Below are positions 11,191 to 23,985 of a stretch of DNA of 64,000 nt, in pieces. The notes below the pieces were generated by a model, which was not told the origin of the DNA, ran no database searches, and worked only from the letters and a program-made list of their open reading frames with translations. The number at the start of each line of letters is the position of its first letter. The first letter of the stretch is position 1. This DNA is from Chamaelirium japonicum (Eukaryota; Streptophyta; Magnoliopsida; Liliales; Melanthiaceae). The translations under genes and the position numbers were made by a program. The stretch covers positions 50,796,543-50,860,542 of the forward strand of contig OX393552.1 of assembly GCA_947650365.1 (NCBI GenBank), written 5' to 3'.

Positions 11191-11524
11191 GTAAGATTCG
11201 AACCTGTCTTTCTTGTGCCCCAAACACCAATCGGTGATGTACTGACCATGAGGCCCCTTAAAAAAACCATATTTTAGTAGTAATTATATATAAATAGATA
11301 TCAAAATATATATTTATAATTAAAATAAAGGAAGTATCACATAAAAAACATACATTCTTGAATTGTTTATAAAATCATTGAACAATTCCCGAGTCATTCT
11401 GTCACACCCAATATCACCGAATAATCCAAAGAGTTAACCATATTCTTTAATGCATGTGCTTGTTTTTACGATTCTGAAGCGTTTTTGGAGCTCTTAATCA
11501 TTAAAGTTATTGTTGTTGAGCATG

Positions 11525-12218
11525 GCTTCTCATCACCATCAACTCGATCGGCTGCGTCATCGAGACATTATACATCACCATGTACCTCACCTATGCCCCA
11601 AGGAGCGCCAAGGTACATGAATTCTAGCTCTTGTATATAAAATTCAAGTCCTCCTATTTCGACACTGGATACTTACAATTCTAGTGGAGTTCATAAGCTT
11701 GATCTCATTATAATTTTCGAGTTGCAGATATACGCTGCCAAGTCAATCATGCTCTTGGATGTGGGATTGTTCGCTTTCATCGTTCTCTTCACTTTTACGC
11801 TGGCAAAGGGCTCCGACCGCGTAGCAATCCTCGGATGGATCTGTGTTAGCTTCTCCGTGTGCGTCTTTGCGGCTCCTTTGAGCATCATTGTGAGAACAAA
11901 AATTCACCTGTCTTAAGATTCAAAAGTTTCCTTCCCCAAAATTTCATTCATTTTAAATTAAGTATAAAATTTTGTTGCTAGCGGCTTGTCATTCGAACGA
12001 AAAGCGTGGAGTTCATGCCATTCTCGCTATCCGAGCACATAGTCACCATCGCTAAGCTGAGCCCAGCCCCGGGCTCGGAGACTCTCAAGGAAAGACTCAA
12101 GCTGCAGGCTCCCAGTGAGGAGAGCAATATTGGCAATGGGCATCAGAAGGGCGACAAGAGCATCAATGGTACCCAAAAGTTGGGGGATGAGGAGACTGAG
12201 ATTAACCTTCCAGTGTGA
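11525..12218 (+). pseudogene. SWEET-like: Captured, internally deleted SWEET sugar-transporter gene
   Basis: Three exons with their introns survive. Exon 11525-11612 (start uncertain) reads [20 protein letters not shown], then LTYAPRSAK before GTACAT. Exon 11728-11889 follows a GTTGCAG acceptor and reads IYAAKSIMLL through LGWICVSFSVCVFAAPLSII before GTGAGA. Exon 11982-12218 follows TTGCTAG and reads RLVIRTKSVEFMPFSLS, then EHIVTIAKLS and a hydrophilic tail. Clade III SWEETs are bidirectional sucrose uniporters with two three-helix bundles. Here the N-terminal bundle is mostly missing. FSLS is fused directly to the tail, so the following helices (about 60 residues) are deleted, in frame. It cannot form a pore. 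The sequence lies inside a MULE, so it is cargo. Confidence 0.85.
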
Positions 12219-13714
12219 GGCTTGGTGGTTCAATCCATTGGGAGGCTTATGGTATCTGTAAGCCCTGTGGTGTTAAAGAAACAGAGAGGGGGTGAAAACA
12301 TCGATCTTCTATTAGCTGAGTTCATAGATTTTTTAGCTCTCCATCGATCACTTGGCCTCTGTTTCTAGCAGAGAAGTTCTTGTATGATGCTGTGCGTTCT
12401 ATGAAGTAATTTGAAGTTTATGTATTTTTTTTTTTTGACAGGAGAAGTTTATGTATAAAACATAAAAACCCTCTTTTATGTGAACTTCCCACAATTTGAT
12501 ATTTCTACTCCCCCTTCTTGAATCTACTCCCTGCATCTGCATGCAATATGGAGGTCGTGAGAAATTTAAGGAAACCATAAACAGCACGAATCATTGGCCT
12601 TTGACCACAGGGCACGCCACGTCAGCTCCAATCAAAATCTTCCAGAACTTGTTTCTATATAAGAGCATCTCCAACCAAACATGGCTCAAATTTTCATTCA
12701 GATTTGTGTAAAAAATTTAGTAAAAGCTTGATTTAATAAAAGCCTGCTGCACCACCCAGCACCGTCGGCTGGGTGGTGGCGCGATTTGAGAGAAGGGGGA
12801 AACAATGGAAGAAGAGGGGGGGGGGGCTGCTCAGCTTAGGGGACTGTGGCGGCCAAATTGTCGGGGTCACGGAAGCAATCAAATCTGGGAGGGGAGGCAC
12901 ACGCACGAGTCAAAATCCTCTCTTCAATATAGCCGTTGGCGTTTGAGTGCCTTTTTTATTTTGATTCTTACATGCGATATTAAAGACCTCAAATTTTGGG
13001 ATTGCTTGGTGCTAGGGGAACTCCTGAAGGCCTGGCTGGCCAGCATCATGTGTTTAGACATGTTTGTATGCGTTCTTGTTGATGTGGATGTAGAGTAGAC
13101 CTTGTTGATCTGTGAGTACGAATCTTGTTTAGACTTTACCTACTCATTGCATAGAATGGAACATGTTCTTCAGTCTCAGCAGATAAAATCACTCCTCGGA
13201 TTGTCCAAAGTACTGGAGGTCTAAAGAAAATTTTATTTAATATATAGATAGAATTAAGATAAGCAAGGTATGCACCTGTATCCAAATAGATGGCCACCAC
13301 ATCTAATTCGAAGACAAGGCAAACAAATCAAAATTACTCATGGAAGACAATGCCATGTTCACACTGTTGGAGGAAACTTTTACACATTGTCGGATAGTAC
13401 AGAAAACAAGGCCCAGGGGGTGAAATCTGCTTGCCACTTCAATCAAGTAACCACTTCAATCAATCTTAATAACAATACACACAAACATCTTGAAATCGAT
13501 GAGCACAATTTCTCATCGGACTTCTGCACACAAAGCCTAACAAAGTTCTCGCCATGGCTTGAATCAAGTTAGCTACATCATGTACAAGAAAAACCAACCT
13601 TTGGAGCTCCCATTCAACACAAAAACACCAAAATTATGATGCAATACATATGATGCTTACAAAGAAGGTAAGCCTGCACTAAACTTCTCTTCCCACATTC
13701 ATTCCCTCTTCTCT
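12219..13714. other. No intact gene; SWEET 3' flank and a MITE end
   Basis: The first part after the SWEET stop looks like its 3'UTR. GAGCATCTCCAACCAAACAT at 12664 has the same beginning as the Tourist-like MITE at 3009, but no matching right end was seen, so it is probably truncated. A short G-run is at 12820-12830. Confidence 0.4.
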
Positions 13715-13795
13715 CTATTTCTTATTCCTTACATGCGCAAGGTTCCGCAGCTCCTCGAACGCGTGCATCGTCTCTGCATCAAATCCTCCAGCAAA
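13715..13795 (-). pseudogene. Putative terminal exon of an unidentified captured gene
   Basis: On the minus strand an acceptor-like TTGCAG is followed by 26 codons and TAG, reading FAGGFDAETMHAFEELRNLA and then HVRNKK. The composition is protein-like and GC-rich relative to its flanks. I do not recognise the family, and no upstream exon was identified. It may be a second host fragment within the MULE. Confidence 0.35.
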
Positions 13796-15405
13796 CTGCA
13801 ATCCAAAGGTTAACAACCTTTAGAACAAATACACACAATTCGTCAATCAAATCAAGGACTGACCAAGTCCTTTGAATTCAGTTACAACCTTAGGCGACGA
13901 TTCTGAATTCTTATCAACTCTTAACCGAAAGAAGATAAAACATTAAAAAGATCCAAGAATGGCTTAGTGCATACTTGATGTAAAGAAGTACCTTGAATTC
14001 GCTATTTTAAAAAAAACATAAAAACTAAAAAATGTGTGATTGCTATTTTAAAAAAAACATAAAAGCTAATTATTTTATTTGTGTGATTGCAATAAAATAT
14101 TCTAAACTAAACATATACATATTTTATAAATATATGGAATTTTAAAGAGAATAAATAAAAAAGGGAAATGCAAGATGGTGATGGCACACCCACTACAATG
14201 CTCGCTGGAGACCCTACACCTCTATCACGCTTCCTCTCTCTTTCTCTATCATTATTTCTCACGCCACCTACCACCACCAGATTCCTCACCCAATTATTTG
14301 CAAAAGTGTCGTTTTGTGACAGCCTGGTGTTAAAAGAACAAACATATTTAAAAAATAGTTGACTTCTTGGTGTGGATAAATACCCAAAAAAATGTAGAAA
14401 ACTGCAATAATTAATTCCAATATTACCCCATTTGCCCAATTAGTAATAAAATGGAAAAGAAAGGAACTTCATTGCAATTTACAAAAGGAGACTATATTAT
14501 TTATTATTGTATCAAAATAAGAAAAGAATTTGTTCAAGTGAAATTAACCTATAAGATAAGAAAATATTAGTTCAAACCAAACCCACCTAAATGCGAAAGC
14601 GAACAGCAGAAGAAATATTGGAGAGGCAGATTTACACTGCACAAGATGGGCAGAGCAGAATATAGAGTAGCAGATTAGAACGTAACAGCATAGTTACTTA
14701 TTTAGTACAAAACAGAAGGCAGAAAATGGAAATTTTTACTCATATGAACAAGCAATAAACCATTGTAGCAAAGGTTACAGATATGAAAACAAGAGAAGCA
14801 TTGCTCAGGTTAATATCCACTGCAGTTCCGAAAGCTATTGGAACTACTGCAAAAAGTTAAGTTTATATGTAGCTTTAGTAGTTAGAAAGTTCAGAAGGCA
14901 AGAAGATATATTAACATAGAAGTCCAATGGAAAAGAGGATACAACCAGCTAATTTTGAACAAGAAATCAGCTAACTTAATAATGAATGACATAGGACCTA
15001 TATTACAATGCATGTCATTGTAGCTGTCTTATCAAAGAGAAATATCAATACTCAACCTTCTCTAATTCACATAATATGCATGTTAAGTATGTATCCCTCT
15101 CCCACCTACAATTGGTCTATATCTAATGAATGAAGAAGAGTTACATGGTCTCCCTCTCCCACCTACAATTGGTGCCAACCATGAATATCAATGCAATCCT
15201 TATGAGGTCGCAGGTCAAAATGCTTTTCTCAATTCTTTCGCAACCCTTGCAAACAAAGATTGTATTATCAAATACATATAACAACGATAATTTAGAGAAC
15301 AACCAACTTAAAGTTGCATACTTGAGATGATTTTCTAACCACAGACTGTAATAACAACATTAGAAAACTCTCACCACATGCTACTTGAGATGATTTTCTC
15401 AGCTC
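13796..15405. other. AT-rich MULE interior
   Basis: No motif recognised. A direct repeat CCTCTCCCACCTACAATTGG occurs at 15092 and 15150. The ORFs here are short and AT-driven. Confidence 0.4.
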
Positions 15406-17599
15406 CTAATAAGATCCATCAAAATCCAATCCTGAAAAGATATACAAAATATAATAATTATATTGGAGCAGCATTAAAAAAAACAACTTTTTTATTTTGA
15501 GGGATTAAAAAGATATACAATTTTAGATTACCTGTAAGTGGAGTGGCATCAGATTGTTGCGATTCATCTAAAGATTCATTATCGTCATTTATATTAAATC
15601 TACAAAAAATAAAAGTGACACATAACTATACATTTTGAATCAAATAAATTGTACATAATAAAGTAAATAATGGAAATGAAGTTCTTACTGATTATTTAGC
15701 AATGGACAATTTCGTTTATCATGTGACTGTCCACGTAGTCCACATCCACGACAACGCCTACCACCTCCTTTATTCATTGTCTTTTCTTTGGATGACTTCA
15801 ACCTACTTCCACAACCCTTTGCCCTTACCTGTTGTGGGTCGTTCATTATCCGATTCTCAGGAATACTCATACTTCTTTTTCCACTAACACCACTGCTTAT
15901 ATTAAGATCTTTAATTTTTTCATGGACAGATTGCATTGTCGTTCTGAAAAATTCTATTCCTTCTTCTGAGAGAGATGCTTCATCAACAATAATTGAACAC
16001 AGTTGTGACAACTTCGCATGTCTGGACATTACTGACTTATTTGAAATATCATTAAGTTCAACACCATCTTCATCCCATATTCTTCCAACTTTTGCGTTTC
16101 TAGTCTATCTATGCAAGATATATTGATTTGATAAATATAATACTTGTTTCAATCGAAGAAATGCTAAAATGTGCCGGCATGGGATTCCTTCAAACTCAAA
16201 AAAACGACATCCACATCTTGCAATATCTGAACTTTTATAAAAAACAAGCTGTTGCACCTTCGAATTCTGTTCCTCTGCCCTCTCAACTGTATAAACACAA
16301 TGTATTTCATCTTCCCAAACATGCTTTAAAAAATAGGCATTACTTTCAAACAGCTCATTTTGAAAAATTCTGAATATCTTTTTGGTGTACACACCAACCA
16401 TCTGTTTTTCCATAGGAAATAAAGATTTCAGCTTTGGTTTTTCATTAATGTCGATATGATCAGAAATCAACTCTTGATGTCGTTGATGCCCAATTGCCAT
16501 GTTGAAACGTGTCACAAAATCCATTAATATAGGCAGGAACCCATTTGTCACGTATTTCATACATTGTGGATAACCAAACATGATCTTGCAATGAACTCCT
16601 TTGCAGTGCATACTTCCAGCTCGCTTCAAATTGTTCAGTAGTGTCAGAATTTCACACACTAGACTGAAAATAATAATAGTAATCTCGATGGTTGATAGGT
16701 CCAAGTTTCTCAGAAAACTTATTCATGATATGCCAAATACAATAGCGATGGAAGGTATGAGGAAGAACTTCAGCGATTGCCTTTGCCATTGCTGGATCTT
16801 GGTCAGTGATAATAATATTGGGTGGACCTTTTATCATAGATTGAAGCCATTGCTTGAACAACCAAACAAAAGACTCGGTTGTCTCATCATTTAAAAAATC
16901 ATAACCAAATATTATTGTTTGACCATGGTGGTTAACTCCCAACAATGGAGCAAATATCATACTGTACTTATTGGTGTTGTATGTCGTATCAAACACGACT
17001 ACATCACCAAAAAAACTGTATGCTCGTCTTGATGTGGAATCAGCCCAAAAGCAGCGGGTCATTCTATTATCTTCATCTCGGTCAAATTCGAAATAAAATG
17101 AAGGGTTCTTTTCTTTTTCTGAAGTGAAATACTCATATAAAATATCTGCATCGTGTCCCTTCAGTTCTTCTCTTAAATCTCTTTCATAGTTTCTTAAGTC
17201 TCTCCCAATGCACCCAACATTTTCAATTCCACCAGCTTCAATTTCCATAATCCTGATTTGTTGACTGGTTGATACATTTGCCTCAGTAAACTGTCTTGCC
17301 AAAACTTTTTTTGCATTTGAAATATTTCGATGTGATTTTAGTAAATGAACCTTTCTTGGAGTTGCAAGTATATAGTTATGTGCTTCAATAAATTTACTAA
17401 CAATCCAATTTGTTTCTCGTTTCATAACACTGAGCCTTGCTTTACAGCCTACACGTACCGTTCCTCTGTTTCTTTCAGATTCTCCTTGATCAATATTTTT
17501 TAACTTTTTTTTCTGATATGTATCGTCTGTATCACCTTCCTTAAAGCAAACAAATTGTTTCCAAGTTAATTCTTTATTTCTCCATTTACTTGAATCCAT
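15406..17599 (-). pseudogene. FAR1/FHY3-type MULE transposase, decayed
   Basis: Exons can be read at 15689-17599, 15532-15599 and 15406-15431 (donors GTAAGA and GTAATC, acceptors TTTGTAG and TTTTCAG); the joined frame ends LDFDGSY. Domains in order: partial FAR1 zinc domain (VGCKARLSV, residues 50-58; the usual HNH is HNY at 74-76); MULE DDE domain with FDTTY (D204) and TDQD (D266); the block EQFEASW with the expected third acidic residue; SWIM zinc finger (CGC...CRH); and a C-terminal knuckle CRGCGLRGQSHDKRNC. TGA at 16652-16654 stands where SSVWNSDTTEQF is expected and TAG at 16105-16107 where YILHRWTRNAK is expected. About 40-45 residues are missing with a frame change near 16455. The N-terminal half of the FAR1 domain is absent because the terminal repeat begins just 8 bp upstream of the ATG. 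Confidence 0.85.
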
Positions 17600-17606
17600 T
17601 CTCGTG

Positions 17607-17861
<255 letters not shown>

Positions 17862-17995
17862 TACGGTTCAATTACCCGACAAAAAAATTTGAGGGATCTA
17901 GAGGCTTTATAATTTGCTGATTTTTGGTGAGGATGATCATCTTGCCATAGATAGGACCTCCACTAAAAATCAGCAAATTTTAAAACCTCTAGGTC

Positions 17996-19324
17996 TGATG
18001 CAGTCCTGATCAGCACCATTAGATCATCGCTGCATCTTCAGTTCGTTGCCAGAGAGTTTTATTTCAGTCATTTTATTTTATGCTTGGAGGACATTATCCA
18101 TTTGAGACTTGTTAGCCGTTATTTCAGTTTTTGGCCATTTTTCTATATTTTTGGCCTAATTTCAGCACTTAGTATTAGTTATGTTCTTGTCTAATTCATA
18201 GGGGATGTCCATGATCTCATCCGAGGGCTTTTCGGATTGAATCAGGGTCTTCTCGAGTGAGTTTTCTGCATGTTATTAATAAATTCTGGGTGTGTGTGTT
18301 TGTGGGGTACCGACGGACGAGATTATGTCTCGAAACCGACGGTTAGATAGCAAAATAACTTAAAATTAATGATGTGGCAGTAAATGGGCTTCAATTAGGG
18401 CTATGTGGGCTTCAATTAGGGCTTGTTCGTCCCTTGCCCATGCGGAAACCGAGCCAATCCGCCCCCTCTTCCGTCCCCTAACTTCTCTCTCTCTTTTCCC
18501 CATATTTTTCTTTTTTTCTTTCCTTTCTTGGCCCATTGCATCCCCACCATTCCCCCTTATTTTTCCTTTGATCTTGGCCATCCAAAAAGAAACCCTAGTT
18601 CTACAAAAAGAGGAAATATTGAAGAAGATTTCAGACTTTGATGAATTGCTGAAACGTGTGCCTCTTCGTGAGTGCTTTCGGGCGAGACGCGTGTCCCCGA
18701 TCTTCGCCGCTTCCACGACTTCGCCTCGTGAAGGCCTTGGTGCTGATTTTCCGAAGGATCCGGCTTCTCCCGAAGTCTGGCCTTGCTCCGTGTGTAGGAT
18801 CATCGGCGCATCCTCGCAATCGACCCACGGCGGGAAACCCCAGGCAGTATCTTTCCTTTTCCTTTATTTTTCCATCGCATCCGCTTCGTTTTCATTAGTT
18901 TCCATTGCCTCCGCTCCGCATCGCAGCCGTCATCATCCTTTTCATCGCTAGTTGAAGCCATATCTTATGCCTATTTGCTAGATTCGTCATCTATAGTCTG
19001 TCGGTAACCCTAGCAAACATATCTAACCTATTTTAGTGAAAATCTGATGCATGCCTCTTGTTCAATTTACATATCTATTACTGCGATTGACTCTATTATG
19101 TGCTGAAATCAGTTTTCTGTGATAATATTGAGTTCTTTAATTGTTTTAAGTCTTAAATCTGCTTTATGTTGATTGCATGAACTTATAGAACTGCGTGAGA
19201 TAATTTATATTTGTTGTCCTTTTGATTCGTACGTCGCTATATTGATCATTAAATCATAGTTATTGACCAAAGGAAACCCTAAAGGGGCTTAGGATTGTAG
19301 TGTGCCTTATCGGTGCCTGCATCA
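17996..19324 (+). repeat. 5' LTR
   Basis: 1329 bp, TGATGCAG...CTGCATCA. By eye about 2% different from the 3' LTR over the first ~850 bp, but far more divergent over the last ~480 bp. Confidence 0.9.
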
Positions 19325-19327
19325 AGT

Positions 19328-19339
19328 TGGTATCAGAGC
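19328..19339 (+). other. Primer-binding site (tRNA-iMet)
   Basis: TGGTATCAGAGC three bases after the 5' LTR, the standard plant initiator Met tRNA primer complement. Confidence 0.9.
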
Positions 19340-19350
19340 AATTTGACGCC

Positions 19351-20568
19351 ATGTCCTATCATAGCGTCCGATCCCATTATTCGCTTGATCCACTAGATAC
19401 CCACACCTATAAAGAATTTGTTAAGCTATATAAATCTTTTGAGCCATGTCCTACCCTTTTCCCGAGATCTCCGATGGAACATAGATACTCCTCTTTGATT
19501 CGTGATCGAGCCCATGACCTAGATCTATCATCCAAGCCTTTTGTTCAATGGATTTTACGGAGTCCTTCAGTGTCATCCTTGAAAGCCAGCTATATTGAAA
19601 TCCAGCTCTTACTTGATGATATTGAGGATGAGTTGGCATGGAGAGAGAAGCAGCATCAGAGGCTTGCCAGATGCAGCAGGCCACCACCTCCAGCAGAGCC
19701 TCCACCTCCTGTGGAGCACCCGGTTCCACCAGTGGTACCCCTTGAGAAGCATCCACCTCCTGTGGAGCTTCCTCGTCCAATGCCTACGGAGGAGTCACCT
19801 CTTCCGTCAGCGACTACAGAGGAGTTCCTTCCACCTTCTTTAGTGCCTACAGAGGTGCCACCTCCTTCTTCAGCGACTCCAGAGGAGTTCCTTCCACCTT
19901 CAGCAGTGCCTATAGAGGAGTCCCTTCCTCCGGTAGTGGCTATAGAGAGGCTTCTCCTACCTTTCACAGAGCTTACAGAGGAGACACCTCCTTCTGCAGT
20001 CCTTCCTACAGCAGAGGCACCCATGGAGCCTTCGACCTCCACGGAGCTTCCATCACAGCTACAGTCAGAGCCAGTTGGGGAGTTTCAGACAGCTGAGCCA
20101 CTTGCGCGCTTTGACTTTGTTGGAACTGACCGGCCACCTACCGCTCGTGTGCTTCTGTTTATGTACTTTAGTAGCTTCTGGCCCTCGCTCGACGCCAGCA
20201 CTCTCTTCGCGAGGGGCCCAGAGGTTGTTGCCTGCTTGAGACATCACTTGTTGGGAATTCATCACCAGATCCAGGCACAACGACATTCCCACGGTGGTGG
20301 TCTCCCTCTTGCTACCGGCGATGTCTTTCGGCGTAAACTCGAGGATGAGTTTTTTGCAGCGGAAGCGATTGATGCAGTCCTGATCAGCACCATTAGATCT
20401 TCGCTGCATCTTCAGTTCGTTGCCAGAGAGTTTTATTTCAGTCATTTTATTTTATGCTTGGAGGACATTATCCATTTGAGACTTGTTAGCCGTTATTTCA
20501 GTTTTTGGCCATTTTTCTATATTTTTGGCCTAATTTCAGCACTTAGTATTAGTTATGTTCTTGCCTAA
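19351..20568 (+). CDS. Proline-rich ORF of non-autonomous retrotransposon
   Basis: 405 codons from the first ATG after the primer site. Residues 1-110 are a hydrophilic, non-repetitive region (starting MSYHSVRSHYSLDPL) with an acidic LLLDDIEDELAWREK segment. Residues ~115-240 are proline-rich imperfect repeats of the type EEFLPPS/VPTEESLPP. A further non-repetitive region follows. From residue ~340 the frame is encoded by the 3' LTR and becomes strongly hydrophobic (YFSFWPFFYIFGLISALSIS). I see no zinc knuckle or protease motif. It could be a divergent Gag-like protein or a captured sequence. The frame is intact. Confidence 0.55.
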   Translation: MSYHSVRSHYSLDPLDTHTYKEFVKLYKSFEPCPTLFPRSPMEHRYSSLIRDRAHDLDLSSKPFVQWILRSPSVSSLKASYIEIQLLLDDIEDELAWREKQHQRLARCSRPPPPAEPPPPVEHPVPPVVPLEKHPPPVELPRPMPTEESPLPSATTEEFLPPSLVPTEVPPPSSATPEEFLPPSAVPIEESLPPVVAIERLLLPFTELTEETPPSAVLPTAEAPMEPSTSTELPSQLQSEPVGEFQTAEPLARFDFVGTDRPPTARVLLFMYFSSFWPSLDASTLFARGPEVVACLRHHLLGIHHQIQAQRHSHGGGLPLATGDVFRRKLEDEFFAAEAIDAVLISTIRSSLHLQFVAREFYFSHFILCLEDIIHLRLVSRYFSFWPFFYIFGLISALSISYVLA

Positions 20569-21698
20569 TTCATAGGGGATGTCCATGATCTCATCCGAGG
20601 GCTTTTTGGATTGAATCCGGGTCTTCTCGAGTGAGTTTTCTGCATGTTATTAATAAATTCTGGGTGTGTGTGTTTGCGGGGTACCGACGGACGAGATTAT
20701 GTCTCAAAACCGACGATTAGATAGCAAAATAACTTAAAATTAATGATGTGGTAGTAAATGGGCTTCAATTAGGGCTATATGGGCTTTAATTAGGGCTTGT
20801 TCGTCCCTTGCCCATGCGGAAACCGAGCCAATCCGCCCCCTCTTCCGTCCCCTAACTTCTCTCTCTCTTTTCCCCATATTTCTCTCTTTTTCTTTCCTTT
20901 CTTGGCCCATTGCATCCCCACCATTCCCCCTTATTTTCCCTTTGATCTTGGCCATCCAAAAAGAAACCCTAGTTCTACAAAAAGGGGAAAGATTGAAGAA
21001 GATTTCAAACTTTGATGAATTGCTGAAACGTGTGCCTCTTCGTGAGTGCTTTCGGGCGAGACGTGTGTCCCCGATCTTCGCCGCTTCCACGACTTCGCCT
21101 CGTGAAGGCCTTGGTGCTGATTTTCCGAAGGATCCGGCTTCTCCCGAAGTCCGGCCTTGCTCCGTGTGTAGGATCATCGGCGCATCCTCGCAATCGACCC
21201 ACGGCGGGAAACCCCAGGCAGTATCTTTTCTTTTCTTTATCTTTTCCCTCGCATCCGCACCGTTTTTCATTTGTTTCCATTGCCTCCGCTCCGCATCGCA
21301 GCCGTCATCATCCTTTTCCATTGCTAGTTGAAGCCTAAAAAAATGCCTAATCATCTGATTTGTTATCTTTAGTCTGTCGGTCACCTTTGCAAGTATCCGT
21401 AGCCTTTTCCTTTTATAAAATCTGATGCAAATCTGCCTTTAACTTTCAATATTTACTGCTGCGATTTAATCTTTTTATATGCTGAATTCTAGTTGTTGTG
21501 ATAATATTGCATCGTAATGTTAGATCTGAAATCGGTTTTATGTTGATTACATAGTCCTTTAATTCTGCGTGAGATAACTCCTGCTTGCTGTCCTTTTGAG
21601 GCATATGACGCTATATTGATAACTAAACCCTAGTTATTGACCAAAGAAAACCCTAAAAGGGCTTAGGATTGTAGTGTACCTCATTGGTGCCTGCATCA
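20370..21698 (+). repeat. 3' LTR
   Basis: 1329 bp, same ends as the 5' LTR. No good polypurine tract is visible immediately before it. Confidence 0.9.
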
Positions 21699-21927
21699 AG
21701 GTCCCTCAAATATGCTATTCAAGTTAACGATTAAAATAGACAGTCGATAATGAATAACACCTTTGAGGGACCTAGAGATTTTGTAATTTGCTGATTTTTT
21801 ATGGAGGTCCTATCTATGGCATATTGATCATCCTTACCAAAAATCAGCAAATTATAAAACCTCTAGGTCCCTCAAATCTTTTTGTCGGGCAAGATAAGCA
21901 TGTCCGACGTCGGGCAATTGAACTGTA

Positions 21928-22761
<834 letters not shown>

Positions 22762-23985
22762 ATGAAACAAAAAGGGAGGGAATGAGGGGGGAAAAAATTT
22801 GAAATTCAAATGAGAAAAGAGACAGAGTTTGAAATTCAAACACAGGGTTCAATAGCAATTACATAAATCTGGGCAGATTGGATTCGCTGGCAACAGATCC
22901 CGACCGTTCGCCATTGTAATTTGTATAAGATGGTGACAAGAGTCAGAATTATACGAATTAGGACCCTCTGGCACTGCACACTGTCCGTTTCACCTAGAGC
23001 CCCGACCACGATTTGCACTTAGCCCAAAGCCCCATGCTCCTCCTCTTCCACGCCCCTTCCTAATCTCTCCCTGAGTCGCATACTCATGGGAGAGAGAGAT
23101 GTACATACATCGTTTGAGAGAGGGGGAGAGAGATCGTTTGAGAAAGAGAGAAAGAAGAGGGAGAGAGATAGATCCTCTTCCACGCCCCTTCCTAATCTCT
23201 CCTCCGGCCCCGATCCGGCTCCGACCCCCTTCCTCTCTCTGCAATCCGGTCCCGATCTCGCCGTCGGAGTCATCCAGGAACGCCTCACTCTCTCTTTGCC
23301 ATGCGATCCGACCCCGATCTTGCCGTCGGAGACCTCCACGACCCCCTCCCTCTCTCTCTTCCTCTTCACGACAGTCGGTTGGGGATTGGCGGAGATCGTT
23401 AGGTCGGAGGTGGATCAAAGAAGATTGGTAGGCCAGAGGCGGATCGTCTCTCTCTCTCTAACCGCTCTCTTTCTCTCTCTCTGATCGTGCCCCTGGAACC
23501 CTGACGCCATGGCGGCAGCAGCGGTGGTACTGTTTTTAAGCTTGGTCGTCAATCTAAGGTCGGGCTTAGTCACCGGTCGGATGCCATGATCGGGCTGAGA
23601 TCGGGCTTGGTCGCCGGTCGTTCGTGCTAGATTGGAAGGTTGGCTTGGTCGCCGATCGTTCGTGCCTCCACCCCCGACGACGCCACACCAGAGACCCCCT
23701 TTCGCTGCTGCCTCATTCTAATCCATAGCTGGCCCTCTTTCCTCCCTCACCGGTACCGGATTACCCGCCCCCCTTGCCAAGATCCTCAGCGACCTCAACA
23801 GGTAAACATCTCTCTCTCTCTCTCTATCTCTATCTATCTATCTATCTTATTTTATTGGTGATATGAAGTGGTGTGGACGTGGTGGTGGTGGTGATATGGG
23901 TGCAGGTGTGGATGTGGTGGTGGTGATGATGTGGTGGTGATATGGGTGCATGGCAAGCGGAAAGCTCGATCAGTTATCCTCCATG
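22762..23985. other. No recognisable gene; low-complexity GC/CT-rich
   Basis: Contains a direct repeat CCTCTTCCACGCCCCTTCCT at ~23042 and ~23174, a repeat GGTCGCCGGTCGTTCGTGC near 23608-23665, and (GGT)n near 23879-23945. Open frames are compositional. Confidence 0.4.

Larger units (their letters stand above)
17996..21698 (+). mobile_element. Non-autonomous LTR retrotransposon, 3.7 kb
   Basis: Two 1329-bp LTRs (TGATGCAG...CTGCATCA) flank a 1045-bp interior. AGGTC is present at 17991-17995 and 21699-21703, a 5-bp target duplication. The primer site TGGTATCAGAGC (initiator Met tRNA) is at 19328-19339. The interior encodes only a proline-rich ORF; no protease, reverse transcriptase or integrase. 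It must depend on another element's enzymes. Confidence 0.9.

Noticed and set aside
18403..18951. 182-codon plus-strand ORF and its copy at 20942-21331
   Set aside because: Both lie in the two LTRs of the 3.7-kb retrotransposon; the copies differ in frame length and have no motif.
17991..21703. Reading 17996-21698 as a duplicated gene and not an LTR element
   Set aside because: TG...CA ends, tRNA-iMet primer site and 5-bp target duplication settle it as an LTR retrotransposon.
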